Origin: JAAFIM01 sp964467315
GTDB lineage: Bacteria; Bacteroidota; Bacteroidia; Chitinophagales; Saprospiraceae
Length of the DNA: 64,000 bases
Direction: 5' to 3'
NCBI GenBank assembly: GCA_964467315.1
Contig: CAYXSA010000002.1
Location: 56,997 to 120,996, forward strand
The notes under the pieces are model-generated. The model searched no databases. It had not been told where the DNA came from and saw only the letters and a list, made by a program, of their open reading frames with translations. Made by a program: the position numbers and the translations under genes. This document shows, one piece after another, positions 25,312 through 33,744 of the stretch (positions are counted from its first letter, which is position 1; each line of letters starts with the position of its first letter).

Positions 25312-25354
25312 CCCGATGCGGCTGTGCCTTTTGAGCCAGCGTATCGGGTTTTTT
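25312..25354 (+). terminator. Terminator-like hairpin
   Basis: CCCGATGCGGCT pairs imperfectly with AGCCAGCGTATCGGG and is followed by six T. No protein gene precedes it on the plus strand within 500 bp. Confidence 0.55.
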
Positions 25355-25416
25355 ATTGCTAAAAAACTATTTATACGCTCGCATAAAGGCGTATTTTAGG
25401 AACTAATAAAAATCCG

Positions 25417-26301
25417 ATGAATTTAGCCGAAGACACGATTATACCGCAGCCGCCGCGCCGATTTGCCAACTTTTGGGCGCGCTTGGGGCTTTTTTTGATG
25501 CACAGAACCCAATTTTGGGCGGCTTTGGGGCTGCTTTGCGTGCTTACAATGCTGTTTGCCTTATTCTTCAACATCGCCTTTATCTACTACGATTGGGCTA
25601 AGCGAACGGAAGCAGAAGCATTTGTACAGCCTATAAATTCTTCTTCTGCGCCTGTTTATGTCTACGACGAAAAAAGCAATAAAACCTTCCGTGTAGCCAA
25701 TAGTTTTGCAGATGATTTGAGAGCTAAAAAGCCAATGCCAATGGTGCGCATTTGGTATAAAGAAGATTGCGATTATGTCTATGTTTCGGGCGCGCTGTTA
25801 AAGTGGTGGGAACTGCTGCTGCCCCTGCTGCTGCTGGCGTATGGCTGTGCTGTGCCCCTGTGGAAACATCGGGCAGATTACCAAAAAGACCTCTATATGC
25901 TTCAATTTGGAATAGTCATAAAAGCGGATTTAGCGACTTTCCGAGAAGTCAAAAGCGAGGGCTGGATTGGGGCGACACTGCGCACCTATATCTGCAAATA
26001 TCAGTACCTCGACGCATTCGGCAACAGCCACCCGATAGACCGCGATATGCGCCAATACGACACAAAAACGAGCGAGGGAAAGCACCTGCCCACGCCGCCG
26101 CCCGCGCATTTGGAGCTAATTTATGCGCTCCATAATCCCAAAGAAATGATAGTGCCCAGTCATGCGGATTGGGAAAAATTGCGCTTCTCCGCCGATGGGC
26201 GCGTTTGGGTAAATAATTGGATTTCGCTCCTATTGGCTACCATTTTTTGGCTTGGCTGGCTGTATTGCGTTGGGCAAATGTCGGATGCTTTATTTTACTA
26301 A
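25417..26301 (+). CDS. Hypothetical multi-pass membrane protein
   Basis: 294 aa, unrecognised. Membrane helices at about 34-58 (LCVLTMLFALFFNIAFIYYDW), 128-150 (WWELLLPLLLLAYGCAVPLW) and 268-288 (LLLATIFWLGWLYCVG). A soluble segment between the first two has YVYDEKSNKTFRV; another (about 155-265) has TYICKYQYLDAFGNSHPIDR, reminiscent of the beta-rich DUF3592-type domains that sit between membrane helices. It stands alone between R9 and R10. Confidence 0.65.
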   Translation: MNLAEDTIIPQPPRRFANFWARLGLFLMHRTQFWAALGLLCVLTMLFALFFNIAFIYYDWAKRTEAEAFVQPINSSSAPVYVYDEKSNKTFRVANSFADDLRAKKPMPMVRIWYKEDCDYVYVSGALLKWWELLLPLLLLAYGCAVPLWKHRADYQKDLYMLQFGIVIKADLATFREVKSEGWIGATLRTYICKYQYLDAFGNSHPIDRDMRQYDTKTSEGKHLPTPPPAHLELIYALHNPKEMIVPSHADWEKLRFSADGRVWVNNWISLLLATIFWLGWLYCVGQMSDALFY

Positions 26302-26317
26302 AATTTTCTTTTTTTGG

Positions 26318-26485
26318 GCGTGCCCGCGCCCCTGCCTGCGCTATAAAGCCGTAGCACGCTACGGCTCGCGCAGGCACCCGCCGCTATGCGTCGGGCAAAA
26401 AGGGGGGCGCGGTCGCGTGCTGCGGGGTTTTAGTATGCGTCAAAGCCGCATACCGCGCTACGCGCGCCCCTTCGCCCGCTCACGC
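26318..26485 (-). repeat. Three-way-junction repeat R10 (subtype II)
   Basis: Reverse copy that keeps the outer helix GCGTG:CACGC but has subtype II inner blocks GTGAGCGGGCG and AGCACGCGACC, as in R1. One arm carries a GCCGTAGCACGCTACGGC palindrome. It begins 17 bp after the membrane-protein stop. Confidence 0.8.
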
Positions 26486-26508
26486 GGTCTATCATTGCAG
26501 CAGCTCGA

Positions 26509-27045
26509 CTAAGCCCCAAGAGCGGCGCGCGCCGCGGCGATTGCTGCCGCATATTCAGCCGCCAACGCTGCATCGGTAACGCCCGCTTCCAAAGAAAAAT
26601 TAGTCCCAAAATTGGGCAGCGAAAAGCTCGCCACGATACGCCCCCCGTGTATAGGAAAACGCACCAAAGCCGCTTCCATTACGCCTTTACCGCCGCGACC
26701 GCCTGGAGAGGTAGAGAGCAAGAGCATCGGCTTATCGGCAAAATTTTTCGACTGATGCCGACTTAGCCAATCAAATAGATTTTTGAACGCCGTCGTATAG
26801 GTGCCGTTGTGCTCGGCAAGCGAAATAAGCAGCAAATCCGCCGCCGCTATCTCCGCATAAAAATCCTTTACCGCCTGCGGAATGCCTTTTTCGCGCTCTA
26901 CATCTACCGTATACAAGGGCAAATCCAAACTGCTAAGGTCAAATAAATTCAGGCTCGAAGCGCCCAACTGCTGGGCAGTATAATGCGCAAATGTCTTGTT
27001 GATGGACTGACGGGCAGCGCTTGCCCCGAATGCTAATACACGCAT
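26509..27045 (-). CDS. NAD(P)H-dependent FMN reductase family protein
   Basis: 178 aa flavodoxin-fold protein. The opening VLAFGASAARQSINKTFAHY is the phosphate-binding loop for FMN (usually GSxRxxSxN); ISLAEHNGTYTTAFKNLFDW matches the family's second FMN contact (PxYNxxxPxxLKNxxDW), and LLLSTSPGGRGG is the third loop. It reduces flavin or quinone-like substrates with NAD(P)H in the cytosol. Short GAGTTAC tandem repeats separate it from the GldM-like pair, so it is probably a separate unit. Confidence 0.85.
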   Translation of the reverse strand: MRVLAFGASAARQSINKTFAHYTAQQLGASSLNLFDLSSLDLPLYTVDVEREKGIPQAVKDFYAEIAAADLLLISLAEHNGTYTTAFKNLFDWLSRHQSKNFADKPMLLLSTSPGGRGGKGVMEAALVRFPIHGGRIVASFSLPNFGTNFSLEAGVTDAALAAEYAAAIAAARAALGA

Positions 27046-27049
27046 ATTG

Positions 27050-27085
27050 AGTTACGAGTTACGAGTTACGAGTTACGAAAGGCGC
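27050..27085. repeat. GAGTTAC tandem repeat
   Basis: About four GAGTTAC units in direct succession immediately upstream of the flavin-reductase ATG on the minus strand. Confidence 0.7.
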
Positions 27086-27141
27086 AGCCTTCCACGAAGT
27101 GAGTTAGGAATGGTGCAGCAAAGTTATGAAAATTGGCTGCT

Positions 27142-28110
27142 TTATCGCTGTATCGCCTCGTATTCAAAGCGTTTTTTGAAACTGATGGTTTCTCCTGTGT
27201 AGGGGTTCGTTATTTTTAAGTCGACCATATAGGAGTTGATGCCTAATTTTTGGGCTTTTTGCGACCAAACTGCTACGCCGTTGCTGTCGAGGGCTATGGG
27301 TTTTCCGCCGATGGAAAATTCTAATTTTGTGGAATTTTTTGGGTCTGGAAGCTCTAAAATTGCGATTTTCGTGTGATACGTTTCGCCCAAGCGTATATGG
27401 TTTTTTAGGGGAAATGTAGCGAGTATGGGCTTGGTTTGGAATGCTGTTTTTTTATCTGCATCGCTGCCGACAAGGCTAAAAATTTGGGTAGCGCTGTTTT
27501 CTATTTGATGCTGTAGGGTGGCAAGGATTAGGGCTGCTTCGGCGATGTTGGCATTTTGGAAAAGCTCCGCCCCTGCCGAAATCGCGGCGAGTTGATTTTT
27601 TAGGCTGTCGACTTCGCTACTGGTCGCATTTATGAGTACATTAAATAGCTCCGAAAGCGCTGCTTTTTGCTTTTGTAGGCTTTGGGCTATCTTATCGGCT
27701 GCGCCTTCCTCCATAAAAATGCGTTTTACGCTGCTTTTGTCCTTGTGATTGGGCAGCGCCTCAAGCCCCGTAAATATATTTCCGCTACCCAAGTTGCCGC
27801 TTGCGGGCTTGTTTGGGTCTTGGGCGGCGGCAATTAAAAGCCAGTATAGTTCTGCGAATTGCCTGTTGCCATTGGAAAGGGTAGTGTCTGCATTTTTGCA
27901 AAGCTCGTAAATGGGCAAAAATTCGTAGGGGCGCATATCGGTAGCAGCCTCTATTTTATAGAAAGCCTGTTCTCTATCGGATTGTAGCTGCGCCGTTGTA
28001 GTCTGTAGTTGCTTTCCGAGTGCAAAAAGCTGTTTGTAGTATTGGGAACTGCCGCCGCAAGCCCAAAGCAAAATAAGGGCAAGCGCTGCGGGTAGGATTA
28101 TTTTTTTCAT
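27142..28110 (-). CDS. GldM-like lipoprotein A
   Basis: 322 aa. The lipobox LILLWACGG predicts lipidation at about Cys-18. The body is helical (residues 25-215, KQLQTTTAQLQSDREQAFYK), then beta-rich (220-322) with LGETYHTKIAILELPDP, KLEFSIGGKPIALDSNGVA and a closing TNPYTGETISFKKRFEYEA. This order matches the N-terminal periplasmic part of GldM, the T9SS/gliding motor shaft, which has a GdxYeAeIFLAA-like strand and an ...PxTGExxxxxxxYxV ending. It lacks the GldM transmembrane helix and most later domains. ATG 28110 is preferred over ATG 28119. It lies 11 bp after its paralogue. Confidence 0.65.
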   Translation of the reverse strand: MKKIILPAALALILLWACGGSSQYYKQLFALGKQLQTTTAQLQSDREQAFYKIEAATDMRPYEFLPIYELCKNADTTLSNGNRQFAELYWLLIAAAQDPNKPASGNLGSGNIFTGLEALPNHKDKSSVKRIFMEEGAADKIAQSLQKQKAALSELFNVLINATSSEVDSLKNQLAAISAGAELFQNANIAEAALILATLQHQIENSATQIFSLVGSDADKKTAFQTKPILATFPLKNHIRLGETYHTKIAILELPDPKNSTKLEFSIGGKPIALDSNGVAVWSQKAQKLGINSYMVDLKITNPYTGETISFKKRFEYEAIQR

Positions 28111-28121
28111 ATCGAACATGC

Positions 28122-28982
28122 TTACTTTTTTGGTAGGACTTCAAAAGAAAAATCTTGTACGAGGGTCTGGGTATCGCCGTCGATGGGGTCGATAATCAGG
28201 GCTTTGGCTTGGTGTGTATGCCTGCCTATGCGCGTGGGTTGCCAAGATTTTATGCCGTCTTTTAGGAGTTCGCCATCAATCAAAAGTTGGCAATCTTCGC
28301 GGAGGATTTTATAGATGAATAGGTCGAACATAAGATTTGTACGGAAGGTATCGCCTACGAAAACGGTATTACTTTCGGCAATGCTAACAAGCTCTATGTG
28401 CCCACCACCTATATCGAGCCAACCCATGTTATCCGATATAAATGCGAAGACCATATTGGCGCTGCTTTGGGCATCGGTTTGGCAGCGACGCAGCCAAAAT
28501 TGCTGCCCTTCTTTGCTCCAGCTTTCTGTTAGGAGGCTGCTATCTATGTGCAGGAGCGGCAAACTGCTGCGGAGCTTATCAAAAAAATTGGGGTCAATTT
28601 TTACACCTTTGATTTTTCCGCTATCGGATTCGATTTTTATCTGTTGTATCAGGGCGAAAAGGGCTTCGCCTGTTTGTTGGGCTTGAGTGTGGAGTTGTTG
28701 TAAGTCGATTTTTGCGTCGAGTTTTAGCAGGCTATCGCAGTGCCGAATGAAGCGGCTGGCTATGGGCTGTATTTCCCGAGCTTTGTAAAACATGGGGCGC
28801 AGGTTTTCTTTTCGTTTTACGAGTTCTTTTGCGGCTATCAGGCTTGTGCGATGCGTTTTTTGCATGGTGCTAAGGCTGGCGGCAAGGGCATTTTCGGCGT
28901 TTTGTAGCTGGGCGGGTGCGCCGTCTGGACGGCAGGCGTAGAGAAGGAGCAGCAGCGCGGCGAAGGGGAGGAGGTTTTTCAT
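28122..28982 (-). CDS. GldM-like lipoprotein B
   Basis: 286 aa, start of a two-gene unit. A lipoprotein signal (LPFAALLLLLYACRP, Cys at about 16) precedes a helical region (25-190, LQNAENALAASLSTMQKTHR) and a beta domain (200-286) with ESNTVFVGDTFRTNLMFDLF and QTLVQDFSFEVLP. Size, order and spacing parallel lipoprotein A, so the two are probably divergent paralogues. They may bind T9SS components at the periplasmic face of a membrane, but that is inference from fold resemblance alone; no gldK, gldL or gldN gene is in the window. Confidence 0.6.
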   Translation of the reverse strand: MKNLLPFAALLLLLYACRPDGAPAQLQNAENALAASLSTMQKTHRTSLIAAKELVKRKENLRPMFYKAREIQPIASRFIRHCDSLLKLDAKIDLQQLHTQAQQTGEALFALIQQIKIESDSGKIKGVKIDPNFFDKLRSSLPLLHIDSSLLTESWSKEGQQFWLRRCQTDAQSSANMVFAFISDNMGWLDIGGGHIELVSIAESNTVFVGDTFRTNLMFDLFIYKILREDCQLLIDGELLKDGIKSWQPTRIGRHTHQAKALIIDPIDGDTQTLVQDFSFEVLPKK

Positions 28983-29049
28983 GAGGTAGGAGATGATTAT
29001 TTGTAGTGTACAGCCTGCGCCCGCGCCTCCTTTGGGCGCGGGCTGCCCT

Positions 29050-29199
29050 GCGTGAGGGATAGTAGGGGCGACTGCGAAGCAGCCGCGAAGCGCATCAACA
29101 TTCGCCCACTTGGGCGATGATGATGCGCCCCGAATAGCCCGACCGCTGCCCCCTTTACCACAAGTGCGTAAGCACGCCGTGGTGGGGCAGCGGGCACGC
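29050..29199 (+). repeat. Three-way-junction repeat R11
   Basis: Forward copy between divergent genes. The first arm carries an ACATTCGCCC/GGGCGATGATG module; the GCTGCCCC/GGGGCAGC arm has the module GTGCGTAAGCACGCCGTG in its loop, where R12 has only a few bases. Confidence 0.9.
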
Positions 29200-29231
29200 C
29201 AAAAAAAAATAACGCTATCCCATAAAAAACG

Positions 29232-29239
29232 TATCTTTG
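29232..29239 (+). promoter_or_regulatory. -7 box for ftsY
   Basis: TATCTTTG 28 bp before ATG 29267; it excludes the in-frame upstream start as the translation start. Confidence 0.5.
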
Positions 29240-29266
29240 CGGCTTAAACCACAGATATACGGCGAT

Positions 29267-30244
29267 ATGGGATTTTTTAAGAAACTTTTTGGCTTCGGCA
29301 AGGAAGAAAAAAAAGACCTCGATGAGGGGCTTGAGAAAACAAAAGAGAGTTTTTTTGGGAAAATCGCCCGCGCGGTAGCGGGAAAAACGAAAATCGACGA
29401 GGAAGTCCTCGACGAGCTGGAAAATGTCTTGATTAGCTCCGATGTGGGCGCAGATACGACCATAAAAATCATTCAGCGCATCGAAGAACGCGTGGCGCGC
29501 GATAAATATGTTACGACGGCGGAGCTAAATAATATCCTGCGCGACGAAATCGTGCGTATGCTCGCAGAGAATAATACCGAAAGCGGATTAAGTTACGAGT
29601 TGCCCGAAGGCGGTGCGCGTCCTTATGTCTTGCTCGTAGTCGGCGTGAATGGCGTGGGCAAAACCACGACCATCGGCAAACTCGCCCACAAATACAAGGA
29701 ACGCGGCTTAAAAGTGCTGCTCGGCGCTGCCGATACTTTCCGCGCCGCTGCCGTAGACCAACTGAAAATTTGGTCGGAGCGCGTGGGCTGCGATTTTTAC
29801 TCCAAAGGCATGAACGCCGACCCCGCAGCCGTCGCCTATGAAGCCGTAAAAGCAGGCATCGACGGCGGGCACGACTTGGTTATCATCGATACGGCGGGTC
29901 GCTTGCACAATAAAGCGAACTTAATGAACGAATTGAGCAAAATAAAACGTTCCGTTTCCAAACAGCTCGATTACGCGCCCAATGAGGTCATGTTGGTACT
30001 CGACGCATCGACAGGGCAAAACGCCTTCGAGCAAGCCAAGCATTTTATAGCTGTTACGGACGTAAATTGTTTGACGCTGACCAAACTCGATGGCACCGCC
30101 AAAGGTGGGGTAGTGATAGGGATTAGCGACCAGTTCAAAATTCCCATAAAATACATCGGCGTAGGCGAGCGCATCGAACAATTGCAGGTTTTCAATAAGC
30201 GAGAATTTGTAGATTCGTTCTTCTCCTTGTCGGATAAATTGTAG
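29267..30244 (+). CDS. ftsY: Signal recognition particle receptor FtsY
   Basis: GTPase that docks SRP-ribosome complexes at the inner membrane for cotranslational insertion. 325 aa, with a short acidic/basic N-terminus (MGFFKKLFGFGKEEKKD) rather than a long A domain, the N domain to ~115, and the G domain: GVNGVGKTTTIGKLAH (G1), DTFRAAAVDQL, DLVIIDTAGRLHNKANLM (G3), TKLDGTAKGG (G4) and IGVGERIEQLQVFNKREFVD at the end. ATG 29267 follows a -7 box; the frame also opens 10 codons earlier, within the promoter. A small gene follows 3 bp downstream. Confidence 0.97.
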   Translation: MGFFKKLFGFGKEEKKDLDEGLEKTKESFFGKIARAVAGKTKIDEEVLDELENVLISSDVGADTTIKIIQRIEERVARDKYVTTAELNNILRDEIVRMLAENNTESGLSYELPEGGARPYVLLVVGVNGVGKTTTIGKLAHKYKERGLKVLLGAADTFRAAAVDQLKIWSERVGCDFYSKGMNADPAAVAYEAVKAGIDGGHDLVIIDTAGRLHNKANLMNELSKIKRSVSKQLDYAPNEVMLVLDASTGQNAFEQAKHFIAVTDVNCLTLTKLDGTAKGGVVIGISDQFKIPIKYIGVGERIEQLQVFNKREFVDSFFSLSDKL

Positions 30245-30247
30245 ATT

Positions 30248-30502
30248 ATGCAACAAACACTTTCCAAAGAAGAAATAAAAAATCTTTATCCCGACGAATG
30301 GGTTTTGCTGGGCAACCCCGAACTCGACGATGAGGAAACTTTAGGCACGGTTGCCGATAAACTCGTAAAGGGTGTAGTGCTTTTGCATAGCAAAAATAAG
30401 CGCGAAATAGCCGATAAAGCGAGCGAAGCAAGAAAAAATTATAGCAGCATCGCTTGCGTTTATACGGGCGATTTTCCTAAAAATCGCAAGTACTGGCTAT
30501 GA
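30248..30502 (+). CDS. Small acidic protein, coupled to protease relic
   Basis: 84 aa (MQQTLSKEEIKNLYPDEWVL ... NYSSIACVYTGDFPKNRKYWL). It resembles short proteins found in front of retroviral-type aspartyl protease genes in Bacteroidota, with YPDEWVLLGNPE near the start. The stop overlaps the next ATG in the form ATGA (30499-30502), so the two genes are translationally coupled. It starts 3 bp after ftsY and may share its transcript. Function unknown. Confidence 0.7.
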   Translation: MQQTLSKEEIKNLYPDEWVLLGNPELDDEETLGTVADKLVKGVVLLHSKNKREIADKASEARKNYSSIACVYTGDFPKNRKYWL

Positions 30503-30895
30503 AAAAACATCGCTTTAAGCGCCCAAGCGCCGACAGCTTGATAACAATACCCTGCAAAATTAACAATGACCGCTATACTTTGGCATTGGATACGGGCGCA
30601 TCGCACACAGTTATAGATTTGACTCCTTTTGCTGATGTCGGGCTATCAGATGAAAGACGCACTTAGCGTTGTTGAGTTGGAAACAGGCAAAGGTGTTATT
30701 CAAGCTTATGTTTTCAGGGTTTTGTCCTTAACCGTTTTGGGGATAACCCGAAAAAAAATAGAAATTTGCTCTTATGATTTTCTTGCCAATCAAGTTTTGT
30801 CGGAATTTGATGGCGTTCTGGGCTTAGATTTTTTTCAGACCGAAAGCCTTTGTATTGATTTTGCCAGCAGCGAACTAATAGTTACGCAAAAATAA
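30499..30895 (+). pseudogene. Frameshifted retroviral-type aspartyl protease-like gene
   Basis: From ATG 30499 the frame gives FKRPSADSLITIPCKINN and YTLALDTGASHTVIDLTP, with the catalytic DTGAS motif, then goes out of frame at a TTTT run (30627-30630). The next frame continues MSGYQMKDALSVVELETGKG, VLSLTVLGI and EFDGVLGLDFF, the expected flap and second lobe. Dropping one T would give a single ~131-aa protease. It may be a true pseudogene, a sequencing error or a slippage site; the rest of the frame shows no decay. Confidence 0.7.
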
Positions 30896-30900
30896 ATAAC

Positions 30901-30941
30901 ACGCATAAATAATTGACTATCAGTTATTTATGCGTTTTTTT
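30901..30941 (+). terminator. Intrinsic terminator after the ftsY-protease unit
   Basis: ACGCATAAATAA and TTATTTATGCGT form a perfect 12-bp stem with an 11-nt loop, followed by a seven- to eight-T run. It shows that the reading frame beginning at 30930 is not the true start of the next gene. Confidence 0.85.
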
Positions 30942-30956
30942 ATGTATATTTGTAGT

Positions 30957-31697
30957 ATGTTGCACTTATTTTGTTTTATTTTATCTTTTTCGTTCCTTCT
31001 CTCGGCTTGCTCTGCCAATCGCTCGCAGCCAATCGACAGCTTGCCGCTTTCCAATCTCGTGCCTGCGGGCGCGAAGCGGGTAGCTTATGCCGAAACGCAG
31101 CGGGGCGCGAAGATGCGCGAATTGCTTGCTAAGCAAGGCGAGTCGGAGCGTTCGGGCTATCATTTGTTGCTACTGGCAAGCAAGCAAGATAAAATTTTGC
31201 AGCTCTATGTTGCCCCGCGCAATAGCCCAAAAAAATATAAATTGCTCGCCGAATACCCCATTTGCGCCGCCTCTGGCGACTTGGGCACGAAGCGGCGGGA
31301 GGGCGACGGACAAGTGCCCGAAGGCATCTATCGGCTCAATCATCTCAACCCCGAAAGCCGATTTTTCCTGTCTTTAGGCATCAATTACCCCAATGCTCAA
31401 GACGTAGAACGCGCCAAAAAAGAGGGGCAAACCGCGCCTTTGGGCGGGGAGATTTATGTGCATGGCGACTGCCTGTCTATCGGCTGTCTGGCGATGGGCG
31501 ACGAGGCGATAATGGAGATTTATCTGCTCGCGCTTTGGGGGCAGCGCATACAGCCCGTGCAGGCGGTTTTTTTGCCGAGTTTGCGCATTGATGAGCAAGA
31601 TTTTCGCGCCGAATTGCTCAAAGAGTATCCGAAGGAGCGGGAAAATTGGACGCGTTTGGCGGCATGGCTCGCCGAATTTCGGGCTAATCTGCGTTAA
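30957..31697 (+). CDS. L,D-transpeptidase (YkuD/YafK-type) lipoprotein
   Basis: Forms or exchanges 3-3 cross-links or attaches proteins to peptidoglycan. From ATG 30957 the product is 246 aa, with a lipoprotein signal (LFCFILSFSFLLSACS, Cys at about 18). The YkuD catalytic motif EIYVHGDCLSIGCLAMGD near 172-189 has the required His, Ser, Gly and Cys in HGxxxSxGC; GDGQVPEGIYRLN and FFLSLGINYPN are typical of YafK-like members. Two earlier in-frame ATGs (30930, 30942) lie in or against the terminator and are rejected. It stands alone; R12 starts 18 bp after the stop. Confidence 0.88.
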   Translation: MLHLFCFILSFSFLLSACSANRSQPIDSLPLSNLVPAGAKRVAYAETQRGAKMRELLAKQGESERSGYHLLLLASKQDKILQLYVAPRNSPKKYKLLAEYPICAASGDLGTKRREGDGQVPEGIYRLNHLNPESRFFLSLGINYPNAQDVERAKKEGQTAPLGGEIYVHGDCLSIGCLAMGDEAIMEIYLLALWGQRIQPVQAVFLPSLRIDEQDFRAELLKEYPKERENWTRLAAWLAEFRANLR

Positions 31698-31714
31698 AAA
31701 GCTGTTTTTTTGGG

Positions 31715-31819
31715 GCGTGCCCGCTGCCCCAAAAAGGGGGCAGCGGTCGGGCTATTCGGGGCGCAAATGTAGGGACAAGGCATGCCTTGTCCCTACAGCG
31801 CCCCTACTATCCCTCACGC
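31715..31819 (-). repeat. Three-way-junction repeat R12
   Basis: Reverse copy. The GC-rich arm is GCTGCCCC/GGGGGCAGC; the other arm carries the palindromic module GGGACAAGGCATGCCTTG, shared with R18. Confidence 0.92.
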
Positions 31820-31904
31820 ATTTGCCGCCGCGCCAAAGGGGCGCGGGGCGCAGGCTTGTATACCTTCGTTTGTATCTGTAATCTACATATAAACTGTCTT
31901 TTTT

Positions 31905-32963
31905 ATGAAAAATCTGTTTTTTAGCGCCTGCTCGGCGATTTTGTTCGCTTCGTCCATCTCGGCACAAGCCAGCGGTAACGTCAATCATGCTACCCCCAAC
32001 AGCGCAGGCAATGTGTCCCGCTACGGCAATCCCAATCCGCATACGCATACGCCGCATGACCCCAGCGCCATGCAACTTTCTTTCAATCAGCGCGAGGTAG
32101 TCGGCTCCGTGCGCTGTATGGCAAACCTCAAAGCCGATAGCTATGTCGCCATTTTGAGCGTCTCGCAAACAGGGAAAACAACGGAAGAAACCAACAAACT
32201 CATCGACGAGCGCATCGGCAAGGTAAAAAAAGCCTTCGCCAACAAACCCAAGATGGAATGCGTCGTCGATATGATTAGTTTCATACCCATGTACGAGATG
32301 GAGGCAGAAAAAAAGGTCTTCAGCCGCACAACCTACAACGAAATCCCCAAAGGCTTCGAGGTCAAGAAAAATCTACACATAAAATTCGATAACGTCGACG
32401 CACTCAACGACATCATCGCCATCTGTGCAGAAGCCGAAATCTACGACCTCGTGCGCGTGGACTACTATTCTACCAAGATGGACGAAACGAAAATCGCCCT
32501 CAAAACTCGCGCCTCTGCCCTTATCAAAGAAAAGCTGAAGGGCTATGCCGATTTTTTGGAGATGGATTTTAGCCTATACAACAAACAAATCGCCGAAGGT
32601 TACAAGGTTTTTTATCCTGTGGAGATGTACCAATCGTATCAGGCGTATAGCTCCAATTCGCTCAACTTACGCAATAATCAGGGTAAAACGGGCGCGGTAA
32701 CCTATGCCGATAAAACGACAACCTACTATTATCAGCCTGTAGTAAACCGCGACTTCGATTTTGTAATCAATCACGAAATCGTAGAGCCAACGATACAAAT
32801 AGTATACGAAATACGTCTACGCGTGGATTTCAATTCACCCCGCCCCAAAGATGCAGCTACGCCCACGCCCACGCCTGCCCCTGTAGCCAAAGAAAAGGAA
32901 ATCGTCAAGCAGTTTTATCTGGTTACGCCCAATGGCGATGTCCGCTTGCTGGATACGAAGTAG
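31905..32963 (+). CDS. SIMPL (DUF541)-like secreted protein
   Basis: 352 aa with a signal peptide (LFFSACSAILFASSISAQA). Residues ~65-235 follow the SIMPL/DUF541 plan: a first strand DSYVAILSVSQTGKTTEET, a helix (KLIDERIGKVKKAFANK), MYEMEAEKKVFSRTTYNEIP, KNLHIKFDNVDALNDIIAIC and KTRASALIKEKLKGYADFL. The family is exported and its molecular role is poorly known. The tail (320-352) has a Pro/Thr-rich linker and a short strand FYLVTPNGDVRLLD. No partner is evident; the next gene is convergent. Confidence 0.7.
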   Translation: MKNLFFSACSAILFASSISAQASGNVNHATPNSAGNVSRYGNPNPHTHTPHDPSAMQLSFNQREVVGSVRCMANLKADSYVAILSVSQTGKTTEETNKLIDERIGKVKKAFANKPKMECVVDMISFIPMYEMEAEKKVFSRTTYNEIPKGFEVKKNLHIKFDNVDALNDIIAICAEAEIYDLVRVDYYSTKMDETKIALKTRASALIKEKLKGYADFLEMDFSLYNKQIAEGYKVFYPVEMYQSYQAYSSNSLNLRNNQGKTGAVTYADKTTTYYYQPVVNRDFDFVINHEIVEPTIQIVYEIRLRVDFNSPRPKDAATPTPTPAPVAKEKEIVKQFYLVTPNGDVRLLDTK

Positions 32964-32978
32964 TTAAAATTTTGCCTG

Positions 32979-33530
32979 CTATTGGCAGCAGCGTTCGCAG
33001 GGCGGTGTTGGCGGCTGTTTTCCCCAAAAAAAACGAAAGTCGCCTGTGTCGGAGACGCGTAGATTATTGTAATGCACATCAATGCCGCTAATTAGCTTAA
33101 AATCAACTACATTTTTGCCGTCTGTCGTAAAGCAGTCAACTTTCTCGACAGGCGGTAAGGGACGGTCAAAATGCAGTTCGTACTCATTTTTTTTGCTTTT
33201 TGTTACGATGCTACGCAGCCAATAACGCTTACCCGTTTCATCTTGCAGATAGCTGCCCGCTCGCAGTCGCTGTAGTTGCTTGGCATCGCATATGCAGACC
33301 TGCAAAATCATCGCATCGGGTTTGTACCCGCTAGTATGTAGCTTGCCGCAGAGGTTGGTATTTTCTTTGTCGAAGTCGACATATTCGCGCTCAAAAGATG
33401 GCGTTATATAGATTCTGTGGTCTAATATGCTGATACCTTCGCTTATTACAATAACGCCTTGCTCGCTTTGCGCCGATAGCGATGCACAAAACAGGGAAAA
33501 GAAAAGAAAAAATAAGGCTTGCTTTAGCAT
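32979..33530 (-). CDS. Secreted hypothetical protein
   Basis: 183 aa with a signal peptide (LFFLFFSLFCASLSAQ). Not recognised. Beta-rich, with several Cys (NLCGKL, VCICDAKQ, DCFTTDG and the terminal CERCCQ) that could form disulfides in the periplasm. It converges on the SIMPL-like gene with a 15-bp gap and lacks a partner. Confidence 0.6.
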   Translation of the reverse strand: MLKQALFFLFFSLFCASLSAQSEQGVIVISEGISILDHRIYITPSFEREYVDFDKENTNLCGKLHTSGYKPDAMILQVCICDAKQLQRLRAGSYLQDETGKRYWLRSIVTKSKKNEYELHFDRPLPPVEKVDCFTTDGKNVVDFKLISGIDVHYNNLRVSDTGDFRFFWGKQPPTPPCERCCQ

Positions 33531-33617
33531 AGAATGGTTTATTGTTGAAAAGGGAAAAGATACATCGAAGGCGATAGGGTCTGCGCCCGCGCCCGCCTTT
33601 CGGGCGCGGGCAGCTTT

Positions 33618-33698
33618 GCGTGAGGGATATGTAGAGCCGTAGCATGCTACGGCTCAAATAGCCCGACCGCGCCCGCCTTTTTGCGGGCGCGGGCACGC
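33618..33698 (+). repeat. Three-way-junction repeat R13
   Basis: Forward copy between divergent genes, 81 bp. The first arm is the GCCGTAGCATGCTACGGC palindrome alone; the second is CCGCGCCCGC/GCGGGCGCGG. The first block ends ATAT instead of ATAG, like R15 and R20. Confidence 0.95.
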
Positions 33699-33744
33699 CC
33701 AAAAAAAATAGGATTTATAAACGGTTTTAGCTATAAACGAAGAT

